Positions 16,764-24,527 of a DNA stretch of 64,000 nucleotides are shown here, in pieces. The position numbers and the translations under genes are program-made. Within the stretch, counting starts at the first letter, position 1; every line of letters starts with the position of its first letter. The stretch lies in NCBI GenBank assembly GCA_017431345.1, contig JAFRLH010000065.1:62001-126000 (forward strand). The letters are read 5' to 3'. Below the pieces are notes generated by a model that worked only from the letters and a program-made list of their open reading frames with translations, did not search any database and was not told where the DNA came from. This DNA comes from Lachnospiraceae bacterium. Its GTDB lineage: Bacteria > Bacillota > Clostridia > Lachnospirales > Lachnospiraceae.

Positions 16764-17905
16764 AAAAATCCTATGAAGTCGTCGTGATCGGCGGCGGTAT
16801 CGTCGGCACCGCCACCGCCTTTGAGCTTGCAAAGCGCGGCGTAAAGGACATCCTTCTGATCGAGAAGAGATTCCTCACCTCCGGCGCCACCGGACGCTGC
16901 GGTGCCGGAATCAGGCAGCAGTGGGGGTCCGAACTCAATGCGACGATCGCGCTTGAGAGCACGCATCTTTTCGAGCATATGGAAGAGTACACCGGTTATC
17001 CCCGGAGTATCGAACTTCACCAGGGCGGTTATCTGCTCGTAGCTTATACGGATAAGGAAATGATCCAGTTCAGAAAGAACCTGGAAGTACAGCATAAGCT
17101 GGGAATCGATGCTTATGAACTGACGCCGAAGGAGATGAAGGAGAAGGTTCCTTATCTGAACATGGACGGCGTCACCGGCGGTACATTCTGCCAGGCTGAC
17201 GGACATGCCAATCCTTTCCAGACGACGCAGGCTTATGCCTACGGCGCAAAAAAGATGGGCGTTGAGATCGAGACGTTCTGCGAAGCCGTCGGATTCAGAA
17301 CAGAAGGCGGAAAGATCGCCGGCGTAGAGACTACCAAGGGTTATGTTGAGGCAAAACTTGTCGTGAACTGCGCAAACGGCTGGGCTCCCGAACTGGCAAA
17401 GATGGTGGGAGAGGATATCCCTGTATATCCGGAACGCCATCAGGCGCTTGTTACCGAGCCTGTCGCCCCGCTGATCGACTGCATGGTCATGTCCTTCTCC
17501 CATAACTATTACTGCCAGCAGACACCGCACGGCAGCTTCGTCATGGGAATCGGACCGAAAGAGGCACCCAGTCACAACTTTAATACCAGCTGGCAGGTCC
17601 TGGAGGCCACCTGCGGTATTATGTGCGAAACACTGCCTGTGCTCAGGAATCTGAGAGTTGTAAGATCCTGGGCAGGACAGTATGACATGAGCCCGGATGC
17701 GAACCCTGTGATCGATGAAGCAGCGGAAGCAGCGAATTTCTGGACAGTATGCGGATTCTCCGGACACGGCTTCATGGTCGCACCCAGAGTAGCGATCATG
17801 GTCGCCAATCGTCTGACCGGACAGGAAGATTCCCTGGATATCAGGAAATTCTCCAAGAAACGTTTTGAGACAGGAGAACTGCTGATCGAGCCGTCCGTCG
17901 TCTGA
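16760..17905 (+). CDS. DadA/SoxB-like FAD-dependent catalytic subunit (HcnC-like)
   Basis: A 381-residue DAO-family flavoprotein and the likely catalytic subunit: it would oxidise a C-N bond of an amino acid, imino acid or secondary amine. Seen: the dinucleotide motif VVIGGGIVGTATAFELAKRG at residues 7-26, FLTSGATGRCGAGIRQQWG, an N-x-x-NCANGWAPELA segment, PVYPERHQALVTEP, and the terminal GFSGHGFMVAPRVAIMVAN, which resembles sarcosine oxidase beta and HcnC. Members act on glycine, sarcosine, opines, proline or D-hydroxyproline; sequence alone does not tell which. It overlaps the preceding gene by 4 bp and ends the operon at a long hairpin. Confidence 0.88.
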   Translation: MKKSYEVVVIGGGIVGTATAFELAKRGVKDILLIEKRFLTSGATGRCGAGIRQQWGSELNATIALESTHLFEHMEEYTGYPRSIELHQGGYLLVAYTDKEMIQFRKNLEVQHKLGIDAYELTPKEMKEKVPYLNMDGVTGGTFCQADGHANPFQTTQAYAYGAKKMGVEIETFCEAVGFRTEGGKIAGVETTKGYVEAKLVVNCANGWAPELAKMVGEDIPVYPERHQALVTEPVAPLIDCMVMSFSHNYYCQQTPHGSFVMGIGPKEAPSHNFNTSWQVLEATCGIMCETLPVLRNLRVVRSWAGQYDMSPDANPVIDEAAEAANFWTVCGFSGHGFMVAPRVAIMVANRLTGQEDSLDIRKFSKKRFETGELLIEPSVV

Positions 17906-17924
17906 TTTCAGTCCGAAGTAATGC

Positions 17925-17970
17925 AAAACGCCAGATTCTTTTGCACTTGTGCAAAAGAATCTGGCGTTTT
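17925..17970. terminator. Long perfect palindrome: operon terminator, possibly also activator site
   Basis: Two 22-bp arms (17925-17946 and 17949-17970) match perfectly around a TT centre, with A/T runs at both ends, so it is a strong bidirectional terminator. Its core is TTTTGCAC-TT-GTGCAAAA, the same element found in several copies upstream of the glycyl radical enzyme promoter. It lies about 150 bp upstream of the -24 element at 18116, the usual distance for a sigma-54 activator site. The second role is inference. Confidence 0.8.
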
Positions 17971-18115
17971 TTGCGTTTTTTGCTCTGGTTACAAATAATT
18001 TCTGCACTTTAGTATAAAGGATAAAACGGAAATACGGCAGAAATAAGGCAATAACAGCTGAATATTAAATATTGAAAAATTTTTTTTGAATGATCTGTCT
18101 TCCAACGCTGCTTTT

Positions 18116-18131
18116 TGGCACGGGGTTTGCA
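18116..18131 (+). promoter_or_regulatory. Sigma-54 (-24/-12) promoter of the second AGCS operon
   Basis: TGGCACG-N4-TTGCA matches the sigma-54 consensus exactly, with GG and GC at the correct spacing. It is followed by an untranslated leader of about 95 nt and then the AGCS gene. Confidence 0.93.
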
Positions 18132-18237
18132 TACTAAAAGAGCGAATTCAATAAGTTCTCATGCATGGAACCGGAAATCAAACATTTCTGCCTGATCCCG
18201 CAGTGGGAGAGGGTGAAGAACAGCAGAGGAGGAAAAT

Positions 18238-19743
18238 ATGAGTTTTAGTGATTTTATTTTCAATCTGGACAACCTGTTATGGGCAACGCCGCTGATCGCG
18301 CTGACATTCGGTCTGGCGGTTGTATACTGCTTCGCAATGAAATTCGGAAATGTAACCCAGGCTAAGCTGCAGTGGGAACTGCTTCTTAAAGGAGACAAAT
18401 CGGAAACCGGACTTTCCGCCTTCCAGACATTCAGTGCGGTAGCTGCTTACCGTGTCGCAATCGGGAACGTCGGCGGCGTCATGGTCGCCATCATGTACGG
18501 CGGACCCGGAGCCATCTTCTGGATGATCGTTACAGCCCTTGTCACTTCCGCGATTGCCTACGCTGAAAACTCCCTTGGCCAGATCTACAAGGTCAAGATG
18601 GACGGACAGTATCGAGGCGGCCCTTACTTCTATATGGAGAACGGGCTTCCCAAAGTGCTTGGCAAGATCATGGCCATCATCTTCGCCCTGTTCTGCACGA
18701 TCGGTGTTCCTTTCCTGGTAACCGGACCTTCCGCGAACAATATCTCCCAGGCTTTTGAATTAAGCCTTGGCGTTCCGAGATGGATCACCGGTGTTGTGAT
18801 CGCTGTTCTTCTGTTCATCGTTATCGCCGGCGGTATCCGCAGAATCGCTGATTTCTCCACCATGATCGTTCCTTTCATGACCATCGGATACCTGATCATC
18901 ACGATCATTGTCCTGATTACCCATGCTTCCAACATTCCCAACGCACTTGGACAGATCTTTGGAAGCGCATTCAATACCCATGCGATCTTCGGCGGCGCGA
19001 TGGGCGGCGCTTTCTCCTACGGCGTAAAACGTGCTGTTAACTCTTCCGGTTCCGGTTTCGGTGAAACGCCCCCTGCAGCCGCTGCAGCAGAGACGCCTCA
19101 TCCGGCCACCCAGGGTCTTGTAAATGCATTCTCTGTTTATATCGACGTTGCTGTATGCGCCTGTTCCGGTCTGATGGCAGTTGTTTCCGGATGCTTCAAT
19201 GTTCTTGCACAGGATGGTGCGACCTGGATCTACACCAGTGCCGATCCCGTTGTACAGGGTCTGCAGGAATCAACAACTGCGAACGTTATCTGGGTACAGC
19301 AGGCAGCCAACTCTGCGATCCCGAGGATCGGCGGAATCTTCATCGCGCTGGCAATTACGATGTTTGCTTACTCCACATGCCTTGCTTACTACTATGAAGG
19401 CGAAGCAGGTCTTGCGTATCTGATGCGCAATTCCAGTGAAAAGACCCGTAAAGCCGCGATCTGGTTCATCCGTATCTGCATGCCGGTCTTCTACTTCATC
19501 TGGACGCTGGTAACAGCCGGTACCGCATGGGCTATTTCCGAAGTCATGTTCGCGCTGATGGCCTGGTTCAACCTGATTTCCCTGATCTTCCTGCTGCCTG
19601 TCGTCAAGAAAGTTTATGACGACTATATGCAGCAGAGAAAAGACGGTGTGGAAGATCCGTACTTCGATCCCGACAAGCTTGGCATCAAGAATGTGGATGT
19701 CTGGAAAGAGATCAACGCCGACAGGATCAAGGCCGGCAAATAA
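18238..19743 (+). CDS. AGCS-family amino acid symporter under sigma-54 control
   Basis: A 501-residue membrane carrier, only distantly similar to the one at 12162. Family marks are VGNVGGVMVAIMYGGPGAIFWM, YRGGPYFYMENGLPK, a hydrophobic core with about 11 segments, and SSGSGFGETPPAAAAAETPHPATQG in the place of the usual Asn-Glu-Ala motif (residues given as short blocks). The variant of that motif, which lines the substrate path in this family, suggests a different substrate from the glutamine carrier. GAGGAGG precedes the ATG. It is preceded by a consensus -24/-12 promoter and followed by the TIM-barrel gene. The likely cargo is the substrate of the neighbouring dehydrogenase or glycyl radical enzyme (inference). 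Confidence 0.9.
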   Translation: MSFSDFIFNLDNLLWATPLIALTFGLAVVYCFAMKFGNVTQAKLQWELLLKGDKSETGLSAFQTFSAVAAYRVAIGNVGGVMVAIMYGGPGAIFWMIVTALVTSAIAYAENSLGQIYKVKMDGQYRGGPYFYMENGLPKVLGKIMAIIFALFCTIGVPFLVTGPSANNISQAFELSLGVPRWITGVVIAVLLFIVIAGGIRRIADFSTMIVPFMTIGYLIITIIVLITHASNIPNALGQIFGSAFNTHAIFGGAMGGAFSYGVKRAVNSSGSGFGETPPAAAAAETPHPATQGLVNAFSVYIDVAVCACSGLMAVVSGCFNVLAQDGATWIYTSADPVVQGLQESTTANVIWVQQAANSAIPRIGGIFIALAITMFAYSTCLAYYYEGEAGLAYLMRNSSEKTRKAAIWFIRICMPVFYFIWTLVTAGTAWAISEVMFALMAWFNLISLIFLLPVVKKVYDDYMQQRKDGVEDPYFDPDKLGIKNVDVWKEINADRIKAGK

Positions 19744-19767
19744 TCAATCCTATTGTGAATACAACGG

Positions 19768-19802
19768 GCAGGGATAACATCCGGAAGGATTGTTATCCCT
19801 GC
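19768..19802 (+). promoter_or_regulatory. Intra-operon hairpin without T run
   Basis: GCAGGGATAACA and TGTTATCCCTGC form a 12-bp perfect stem around an 11-nt loop, between the AGCS gene and the isomerase-like gene. No T run follows, so it is more likely to set mRNA stability or processing than to terminate. Confidence 0.55.
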
Positions 19803-19850
19803 ATAAAACCTGTAAAATAGAATCAGAAATATATCTGCGGAGGTCTTCAA

Positions 19851-20798
19851 ATGTTAAAGAATCAGGACAGAAAATTTAAACTCGGAATGCACAGCTACAC
19901 ACTGCATCTCTCCGGTTTCGGCGAGAGCTGGGGATTTCAGGAGTACGGCGAGCATCACGCATTCGAACAGGTCAAGACATTTAAGGACCTGGTAGATATA
20001 GCGGTCGAAGTCGGTCTGGATGTACTGCATATCACACTTGTCGATATTCAGAATGACACATCGGATGAACATCTTGCAGAATGCCGTAAGTATGCGGAAG
20101 ATCACGGCATCGGCCTGGAACTCAATATTTCGTTTAATGCCCCTTCGGATCCCCGTGTAAACTGCACGATCGAAGAATCCCTGGAGATCGCCCATAAGCT
20201 CGGCTGCACACTGGTCAAATACAGCACAGATGTGGAGCATCCCGCAAAGCGGTCTCATTCCTGCATGTGCCCGACCGCTATGATCCAGATGGCGAAGATC
20301 GTTGAAGATTTCAAGCGCAACATTCCGACCATTGAAAAATACGGCCTGCAGATCTCCATCGAGAACCACTGCGATCTGTTCGCGGATGAAGTTGTCTGGA
20401 TGGTAAAGGAGATCGCCCATCCTCAGGTAGGCGCCTGCTGCGATACCATTAATGCGCTGATGCTGATGGAAGGCATTGAAGAATGCTGCCGCAAGATGGC
20501 GCCGTATATCAACTGCACCCATTTCTGCGACAACCGCGTCTTTGCCGATCCCGACGGAACCCATTCCCTCGGTACTGCGATCGGACAGGGCGATGTGGAC
20601 TGCGTAAAGGTCATGCAGATCTTCCGCGAGATGGCGCCGCCGCAGCTGGATACGATCGACCTGGAGATCGAACTTCCTCTTTCCGGCTATACGATCGAAG
20701 AGGGACGCGAGATCGAGATGAAAGCATTAAAGGAATCCGTAGAATATATGTATAAAGTCCTGCACATCGGATTTAATGCAGCTAAGATCTACGGATAA
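19851..20798 (+). CDS. Sugar phosphate isomerase/epimerase-like TIM-barrel protein
   Basis: A 315-residue protein of the xylose-isomerase-like TIM-barrel superfamily (AP endonuclease 2 type). These bind divalent metals and include sugar isomerases, epimerases, inosose dehydratases and dehydroshikimate dehydratases. Visible features are KLGMHSYTLHLSGFG at the N terminus, ISIENHCDLFADEVVWMV (metal-ligand Glu), GACCDTINALMLMEG (Asp), INCTHFCDNR (His), and DTIDLEIELPLSGYT (Glu), in the expected order for the metal site. The TGCGGAGG ribosome site is close. It is co-transcribed with the sigma-54-dependent carrier. Its exact reaction is unknown. Confidence 0.8.
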   Translation: MLKNQDRKFKLGMHSYTLHLSGFGESWGFQEYGEHHAFEQVKTFKDLVDIAVEVGLDVLHITLVDIQNDTSDEHLAECRKYAEDHGIGLELNISFNAPSDPRVNCTIEESLEIAHKLGCTLVKYSTDVEHPAKRSHSCMCPTAMIQMAKIVEDFKRNIPTIEKYGLQISIENHCDLFADEVVWMVKEIAHPQVGACCDTINALMLMEGIEECCRKMAPYINCTHFCDNRVFADPDGTHSLGTAIGQGDVDCVKVMQIFREMAPPQLDTIDLEIELPLSGYTIEEGREIEMKALKESVEYMYKVLHIGFNAAKIYG

Positions 20799-20836
20799 TA
20801 CCGGGAAGACTTTTTCGTAAATAACGAAACAGTATA

Positions 20837-20875
20837 AAACCGTCTGAAGATCAGCTTGATCGGAGGACGGTTTTT
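20837..20875 (+). terminator. Terminator after isomerase-like gene
   Basis: AAACCGTC pairs with GACGGTTT; the inside carries a second small stem (GATCA/TGATC) and a T5 run follows. It lies about 40 bp after the stop. Confidence 0.8.
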
Positions 20876-20909
20876 GCGCGTCTCAACCAAACAGATCAGC
20901 ATAAATATA

Positions 20910-20938
20910 TTGAAAAGTGCATAATAATAATCTATAAT
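20910..20938 (+). promoter_or_regulatory. Sigma-A promoter for the sigma-54 activator and rpoN
   Basis: TTGAAA and TATAAT with a 17-bp spacer, 33 bp before the activator ATG. The activator and rpoN are thus expressed from a housekeeping promoter. Confidence 0.8.
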
Positions 20939-20970
20939 TATATTAATTTACTGAAAACGGGGAAAGCATC

Positions 20971-22716
20971 ATGATAGAAGGAATCAGCTGTGAAAATGAA
21001 ATGGAATTCCTTTCTCAGTGCAGGATCGGCGCCATGCTGCTGAACGGGGACAGGCAGATCCTGGCGATCAATGAGGAAGGGAAGCGGCTGCTGGGAGAAA
21101 CAGAAGCCGGCAGTGTGCTGCGGGAGGAACTGGGACCGCTCCTTACAGATCATTCTGAAAAAGAATACATTAATACCGGCTTCGGCAAATATATTGTAAA
21201 GCACCCGGTACCGGTTCCCGGAGATCTTCCCGATGGTTCCGTGCTGGTCGGCTTTCGGTGCGCAGATGCGGAATATGATTCGGTGATAAAAACAGCTGTC
21301 CTTAACAAGATGAAGGAAGGGGTCGTTCTATGTGACAGAATGGAACGTCTGACTTACCTGAATTATGCCGCCGCCGCCATAGACTCTCTGGTCCCGGATA
21401 AAGTCCTGGGAATGAAAATCACAGATGTCTATACGATGACGGACGGCAGTGAAGCAGCCCTCCCGAGAGTGATGAAGAACGGCAGTCCGGATCTGAATAT
21501 CAGACAGCGGTATAATACCGTAGGCGGAGACAGAGTAGATATCGTTGCCAATGCCTGGCCGCTGACGGAAAAGGGAAAGATCCTGGGCGCCGTCAATATC
21601 GTGGAAGACTGGCGCCGGATCGATGAACTGCAGAAGCAGATCGTGGATCTCCAGGAGAAACTTTCAAGGTACAGCAAGAACACGGCCGGGAAAAGCAGCG
21701 CGCTTACAGCAAAGTACACCTTCGATGATATTCTTTATAAAAGCAGTACCATGGGACTGGTGGTCGAACAGTGCAGGCAGGTCGCAAAAACCGACTCCTC
21801 CGTCATGCTTTATGGAGAGACCGGCACAGGCAAGGAACTGTTTGCCCAGAGCATCCATAATGCAAGCAGCAGGGCAAACGGACCGTTTGTTGCCGTAAAC
21901 TGTGCTGCCCTTCCGGAAAATCTGCTGGAAAGCCTGCTTTTCGGTTCCGTAAAAGGCGCTTACACGGGTGCGGAAAACCGCGCAGGCCTTTTCGAACAGG
22001 CTAATCACGGAACGCTGCTGCTGGATGAGATCAACTCCATGAATATCAGCCTGCAGGCAAAACTGCTGAGAGTCCTGCAGGAGGGAAGACTTCGCCGGGT
22101 CGGCGGGTCCCAGGTAATATCCATTGACGTCAGAGTGCTGTCGAATATCAACGTTTCCCCTTATGAAGCGATCGCATCCAATCTTCTGCGCCAGGATCTC
22201 TTCTACAGACTGGGCGTAGTAAATATCAATATTCCGCCGCTCAGGGAAAGAAAGGAAGATATCCCGGAGCTGATCCGGTTTTTCATGCACAGGAATAACC
22301 GCAAGTTTATGAAACATGTCCGGGGGATCGATGAGCGGACACTGGAGATCTTCAAGAACTACAGATGGCCGGGCAATGTCAGGGAACTGCAGCATGCGCT
22401 GGAGCATGCGATGATCGTTATGCCGGATCATGCGTCTGAAATTACATCGCAGTATATACCGCATCGTCTGCTGGAGGAAGAAAGAGAAGAAAGCAGGGAA
22501 GAGCCTGTGAAAGAGATCCCGGTGTACAATACCGCGGGAAGCGATATCGATCATCATCTGAAGGATCTGGAGGAAGAGCTGATTCGAAAGGCCCTGGCTG
22601 AAAACAGGGGAAATGTAACAAAAACTGCCAAAGCCCTCAATCTGAGCAGACAGAATCTGCAGTACAGGATCCGCAAATACGGGATCGATACGGAGCAGAT
22701 CAAAAGAGGACTGTAA
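20971..22716 (+). CDS. Sigma-54-dependent transcriptional activator (PAS, AAA+, Fis HTH)
   Basis: A 581-residue enhancer-binding protein that drives RpoN polymerase by ATP hydrolysis. Domains in order: one or two PAS-like sensor segments (residues about 10-215, including GVVLCDRMERLTYLNYAA), an AAA+ domain with Walker A GETGTGKE (about 281), the sigma-54 contact loop GAYTGA (about 329), Walker B LLLDEI, the sensor FYRL block, WPGNVREL, and a Fis-type HTH at the end (NVTKTAKALNLSRQNLQYRIRKYGI). It lacks a receiver domain, so it likely senses a small molecule through the PAS region. It sits directly upstream of rpoN and between two sigma-54 promoters, which it probably controls. Confidence 0.95.
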   Translation: MIEGISCENEMEFLSQCRIGAMLLNGDRQILAINEEGKRLLGETEAGSVLREELGPLLTDHSEKEYINTGFGKYIVKHPVPVPGDLPDGSVLVGFRCADAEYDSVIKTAVLNKMKEGVVLCDRMERLTYLNYAAAAIDSLVPDKVLGMKITDVYTMTDGSEAALPRVMKNGSPDLNIRQRYNTVGGDRVDIVANAWPLTEKGKILGAVNIVEDWRRIDELQKQIVDLQEKLSRYSKNTAGKSSALTAKYTFDDILYKSSTMGLVVEQCRQVAKTDSSVMLYGETGTGKELFAQSIHNASSRANGPFVAVNCAALPENLLESLLFGSVKGAYTGAENRAGLFEQANHGTLLLDEINSMNISLQAKLLRVLQEGRLRRVGGSQVISIDVRVLSNINVSPYEAIASNLLRQDLFYRLGVVNINIPPLRERKEDIPELIRFFMHRNNRKFMKHVRGIDERTLEIFKNYRWPGNVRELQHALEHAMIVMPDHASEITSQYIPHRLLEEEREESREEPVKEIPVYNTAGSDIDHHLKDLEEELIRKALAENRGNVTKTAKALNLSRQNLQYRIRKYGIDTEQIKRGL

Positions 22717-22776
22717 ACGGATCAGCAGAGGATCTGGCCGGAGAAGGGAAGGATGAACATAAAGGAGTGAGATCTG

Positions 22777-24162
22777 ATGGAAGCTTCATTGACGATTACG
22801 CAAAAGCAGATACCGGCGCAGCAGGTCATCCAGACGATGAATGTTCTGCAGATGAATGCCATGGAACTGGAGAACTATATCAATGAAGCTGCGCTCGAAA
22901 ATCCCGTTATAGATCTGAAAGAGGAAGAACGTCCTGAAACAGAGGTTTCGTCAAGAGAGCAGGATATTAAAAGAAAGCTGGAATGGCTGGAATCTGCAGA
23001 CAGGCAGAATATTGTTTATTACAGGGACGACGGAGAAGATGTAGACAGAGAGGCGAACTGGCAGGATATCAGGGATAAAGGGGAAAGCCTTGCCGATCAT
23101 CTGATGACCCAGCTGATGGGGAGAAGATTTACCCCGGAGGAAAGGCGGTCTCTCAATTATATAATCGAAATGCTGGATAAAGACGGATATTTCAAAGATG
23201 ATATCGGTTTTGCGGCTGCCTTTCTTTCTGTTTCCGAAACGACGATGAGGGAAATGCTGTCCGAGGTCAGGAAACTGGAGCCGGCCGGCGTCGGCGCGTC
23301 GGATCTGGCGGACTGTCTGATGCTTCAGCTGTTAAGAGAAGAAGAGGATCCGGATCTTCTTGCAGATACAGAGATCATCATAAAGGAACATCTTCCGCTG
23401 GTCGCAAAGAACCATCTGAATGTGATCGCGAAAAAAATGAAAATATCATCCGACAGAGTGGAGGCGTGCTGCAGTCTGATCCGTTCCCTTAATCCCAGAC
23501 CGGCCTGCTGCTTTAATGACAGATCCCATTTCCATTATATCAGTCCGGATGTGGTCATCGTGAAATTTGAGGATCATTTCGACATTGTAGTCAATGAATA
23601 CCGGTATCCCTCCTTCAGTATCAGTTCCTATTATGAAAAAATGGCAGAGGAGACAGAGGACAGGGAAGCGAAGGAATATCTGAAAGAAAAGATCCGGAGC
23701 GCCAGGGAACTGTCGGAGAGCATCCGCTACCGGATCTCCACACTGTCAAAAGTCTCTTTGCTGATGGTGGAGAAACAGAAGGATTTCTTCCTGCACGGGC
23801 CGGGATATAAAAAACCTATGCAGCTGGCGGATTATGCGGAGGAACTGGGACTGCATATTTCGACCGTCAGCCGGGCGCTCAGCAATAAGTATTTTCAGTG
23901 CAGCTGGGGTGTTTTTCCGATGAAGTATTTCCTGGCACTGCCTGCGGCTTCGGGAACAGGCTGTGAAGCCGTAACGCAGGAGCAGATCATTGCAAAGATC
24001 CGGGAGATCACGGGAGCAGAGGATGGGAGAAAGCCGTTCAGCGATCAGGCGATCGCGGATAAGCTGAAGGAGAACGGAATAGAAATCTCGCGAAGGACAG
24101 TCAGCAAATACCGCGGGATCGCCGGAATTCCGGATAAGAGCGGAAGGAAAAAACAGATCTGA
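22777..24162 (+). CDS. rpoN: RNA polymerase sigma-54 factor
   Basis: A 461-residue sigma-54, the usual length. Region I is Gln/Leu-rich (ITQKQIPAQQVIQTMNVLQMNAMELENYI), followed by an acidic linker. The core-binding region contains LEPAGVGASDLADCL and SLNPRPACCF, the HTH region contains PMQLADYAEELGLHISTVSRALSNKYFQC, and the C-terminal RpoN box reads ISRRTVSKYRGIAGIP. It starts 60 bp after the activator stop with AAAGGAG upstream, so it is part of the same transcript. Pairing of rpoN with one activator suggests this regulon is a main user of sigma-54 in the cell (inference). Confidence 0.97.
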   Translation: MEASLTITQKQIPAQQVIQTMNVLQMNAMELENYINEAALENPVIDLKEEERPETEVSSREQDIKRKLEWLESADRQNIVYYRDDGEDVDREANWQDIRDKGESLADHLMTQLMGRRFTPEERRSLNYIIEMLDKDGYFKDDIGFAAAFLSVSETTMREMLSEVRKLEPAGVGASDLADCLMLQLLREEEDPDLLADTEIIIKEHLPLVAKNHLNVIAKKMKISSDRVEACCSLIRSLNPRPACCFNDRSHFHYISPDVVIVKFEDHFDIVVNEYRYPSFSISSYYEKMAEETEDREAKEYLKEKIRSARELSESIRYRISTLSKVSLLMVEKQKDFFLHGPGYKKPMQLADYAEELGLHISTVSRALSNKYFQCSWGVFPMKYFLALPAASGTGCEAVTQEQIIAKIREITGAEDGRKPFSDQAIADKLKENGIEISRRTVSKYRGIAGIPDKSGRKKQI

Positions 24163-24212
24163 AAAAGCGCTGTGCGTAAAGGCGGAGCCTTTCAGCGATG
24201 ATTTGATCAAAA

Positions 24213-24276
24213 GTGCAAAACATATGGCAGGAAGTGCAAAAACTTTTGCAGGTAGTTGCGCAAAAGAAATTTGCAC
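24213..24276 (+). promoter_or_regulatory. Cluster of GTGCAAAA-type elements, candidate activator binding site
   Basis: GTGCAAAA occurs at 24213 and 24234 (21 bp apart, two helical turns). TTTTGCA at 24244-24250 makes an inverted repeat with the second copy (TGCAAAA-AC-TTTTGCA). TGCGCAAAAG at 24257 and TTTGCAC at 24270 are further variants. The cluster is 156-220 bp upstream of the -24 element, the usual enhancer position. The gap 24163-24212 after rpoN shows only a small AAAGGC/GCCTTT hairpin. Confidence 0.65.
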
Positions 24277-24431
24277 TTTTTCTGCGGCTTAAAAAACAGT
24301 ACAGGAAGAGCGGATGGCATTTCAGTGTCAGAATGGCAGAATGTGTACAGGAAGGAACGATTTTCCGTTTAAAATACAGCTTCGAAAACATTATTTTGTT
24401 TTATTTCTGAGATAATAACATTCCATAAAAC

Positions 24432-24447
24432 TGGCACGCATTTTGCA
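24432..24447 (+). promoter_or_regulatory. Sigma-54 (-24/-12) promoter of the glycyl radical enzyme gene
   Basis: TGGCACG-N4-TTGCA is a perfect consensus match. The start of translation is 80 bp downstream. Confidence 0.94.
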
Positions 24448-24527
24448 TGTATATAGACCAAAAAGCATTATCAATGCCTTGAAAAAGAAAAAACGCAGTT
24501 TAAAATCATTCATCAGGAGGTTTTGAA

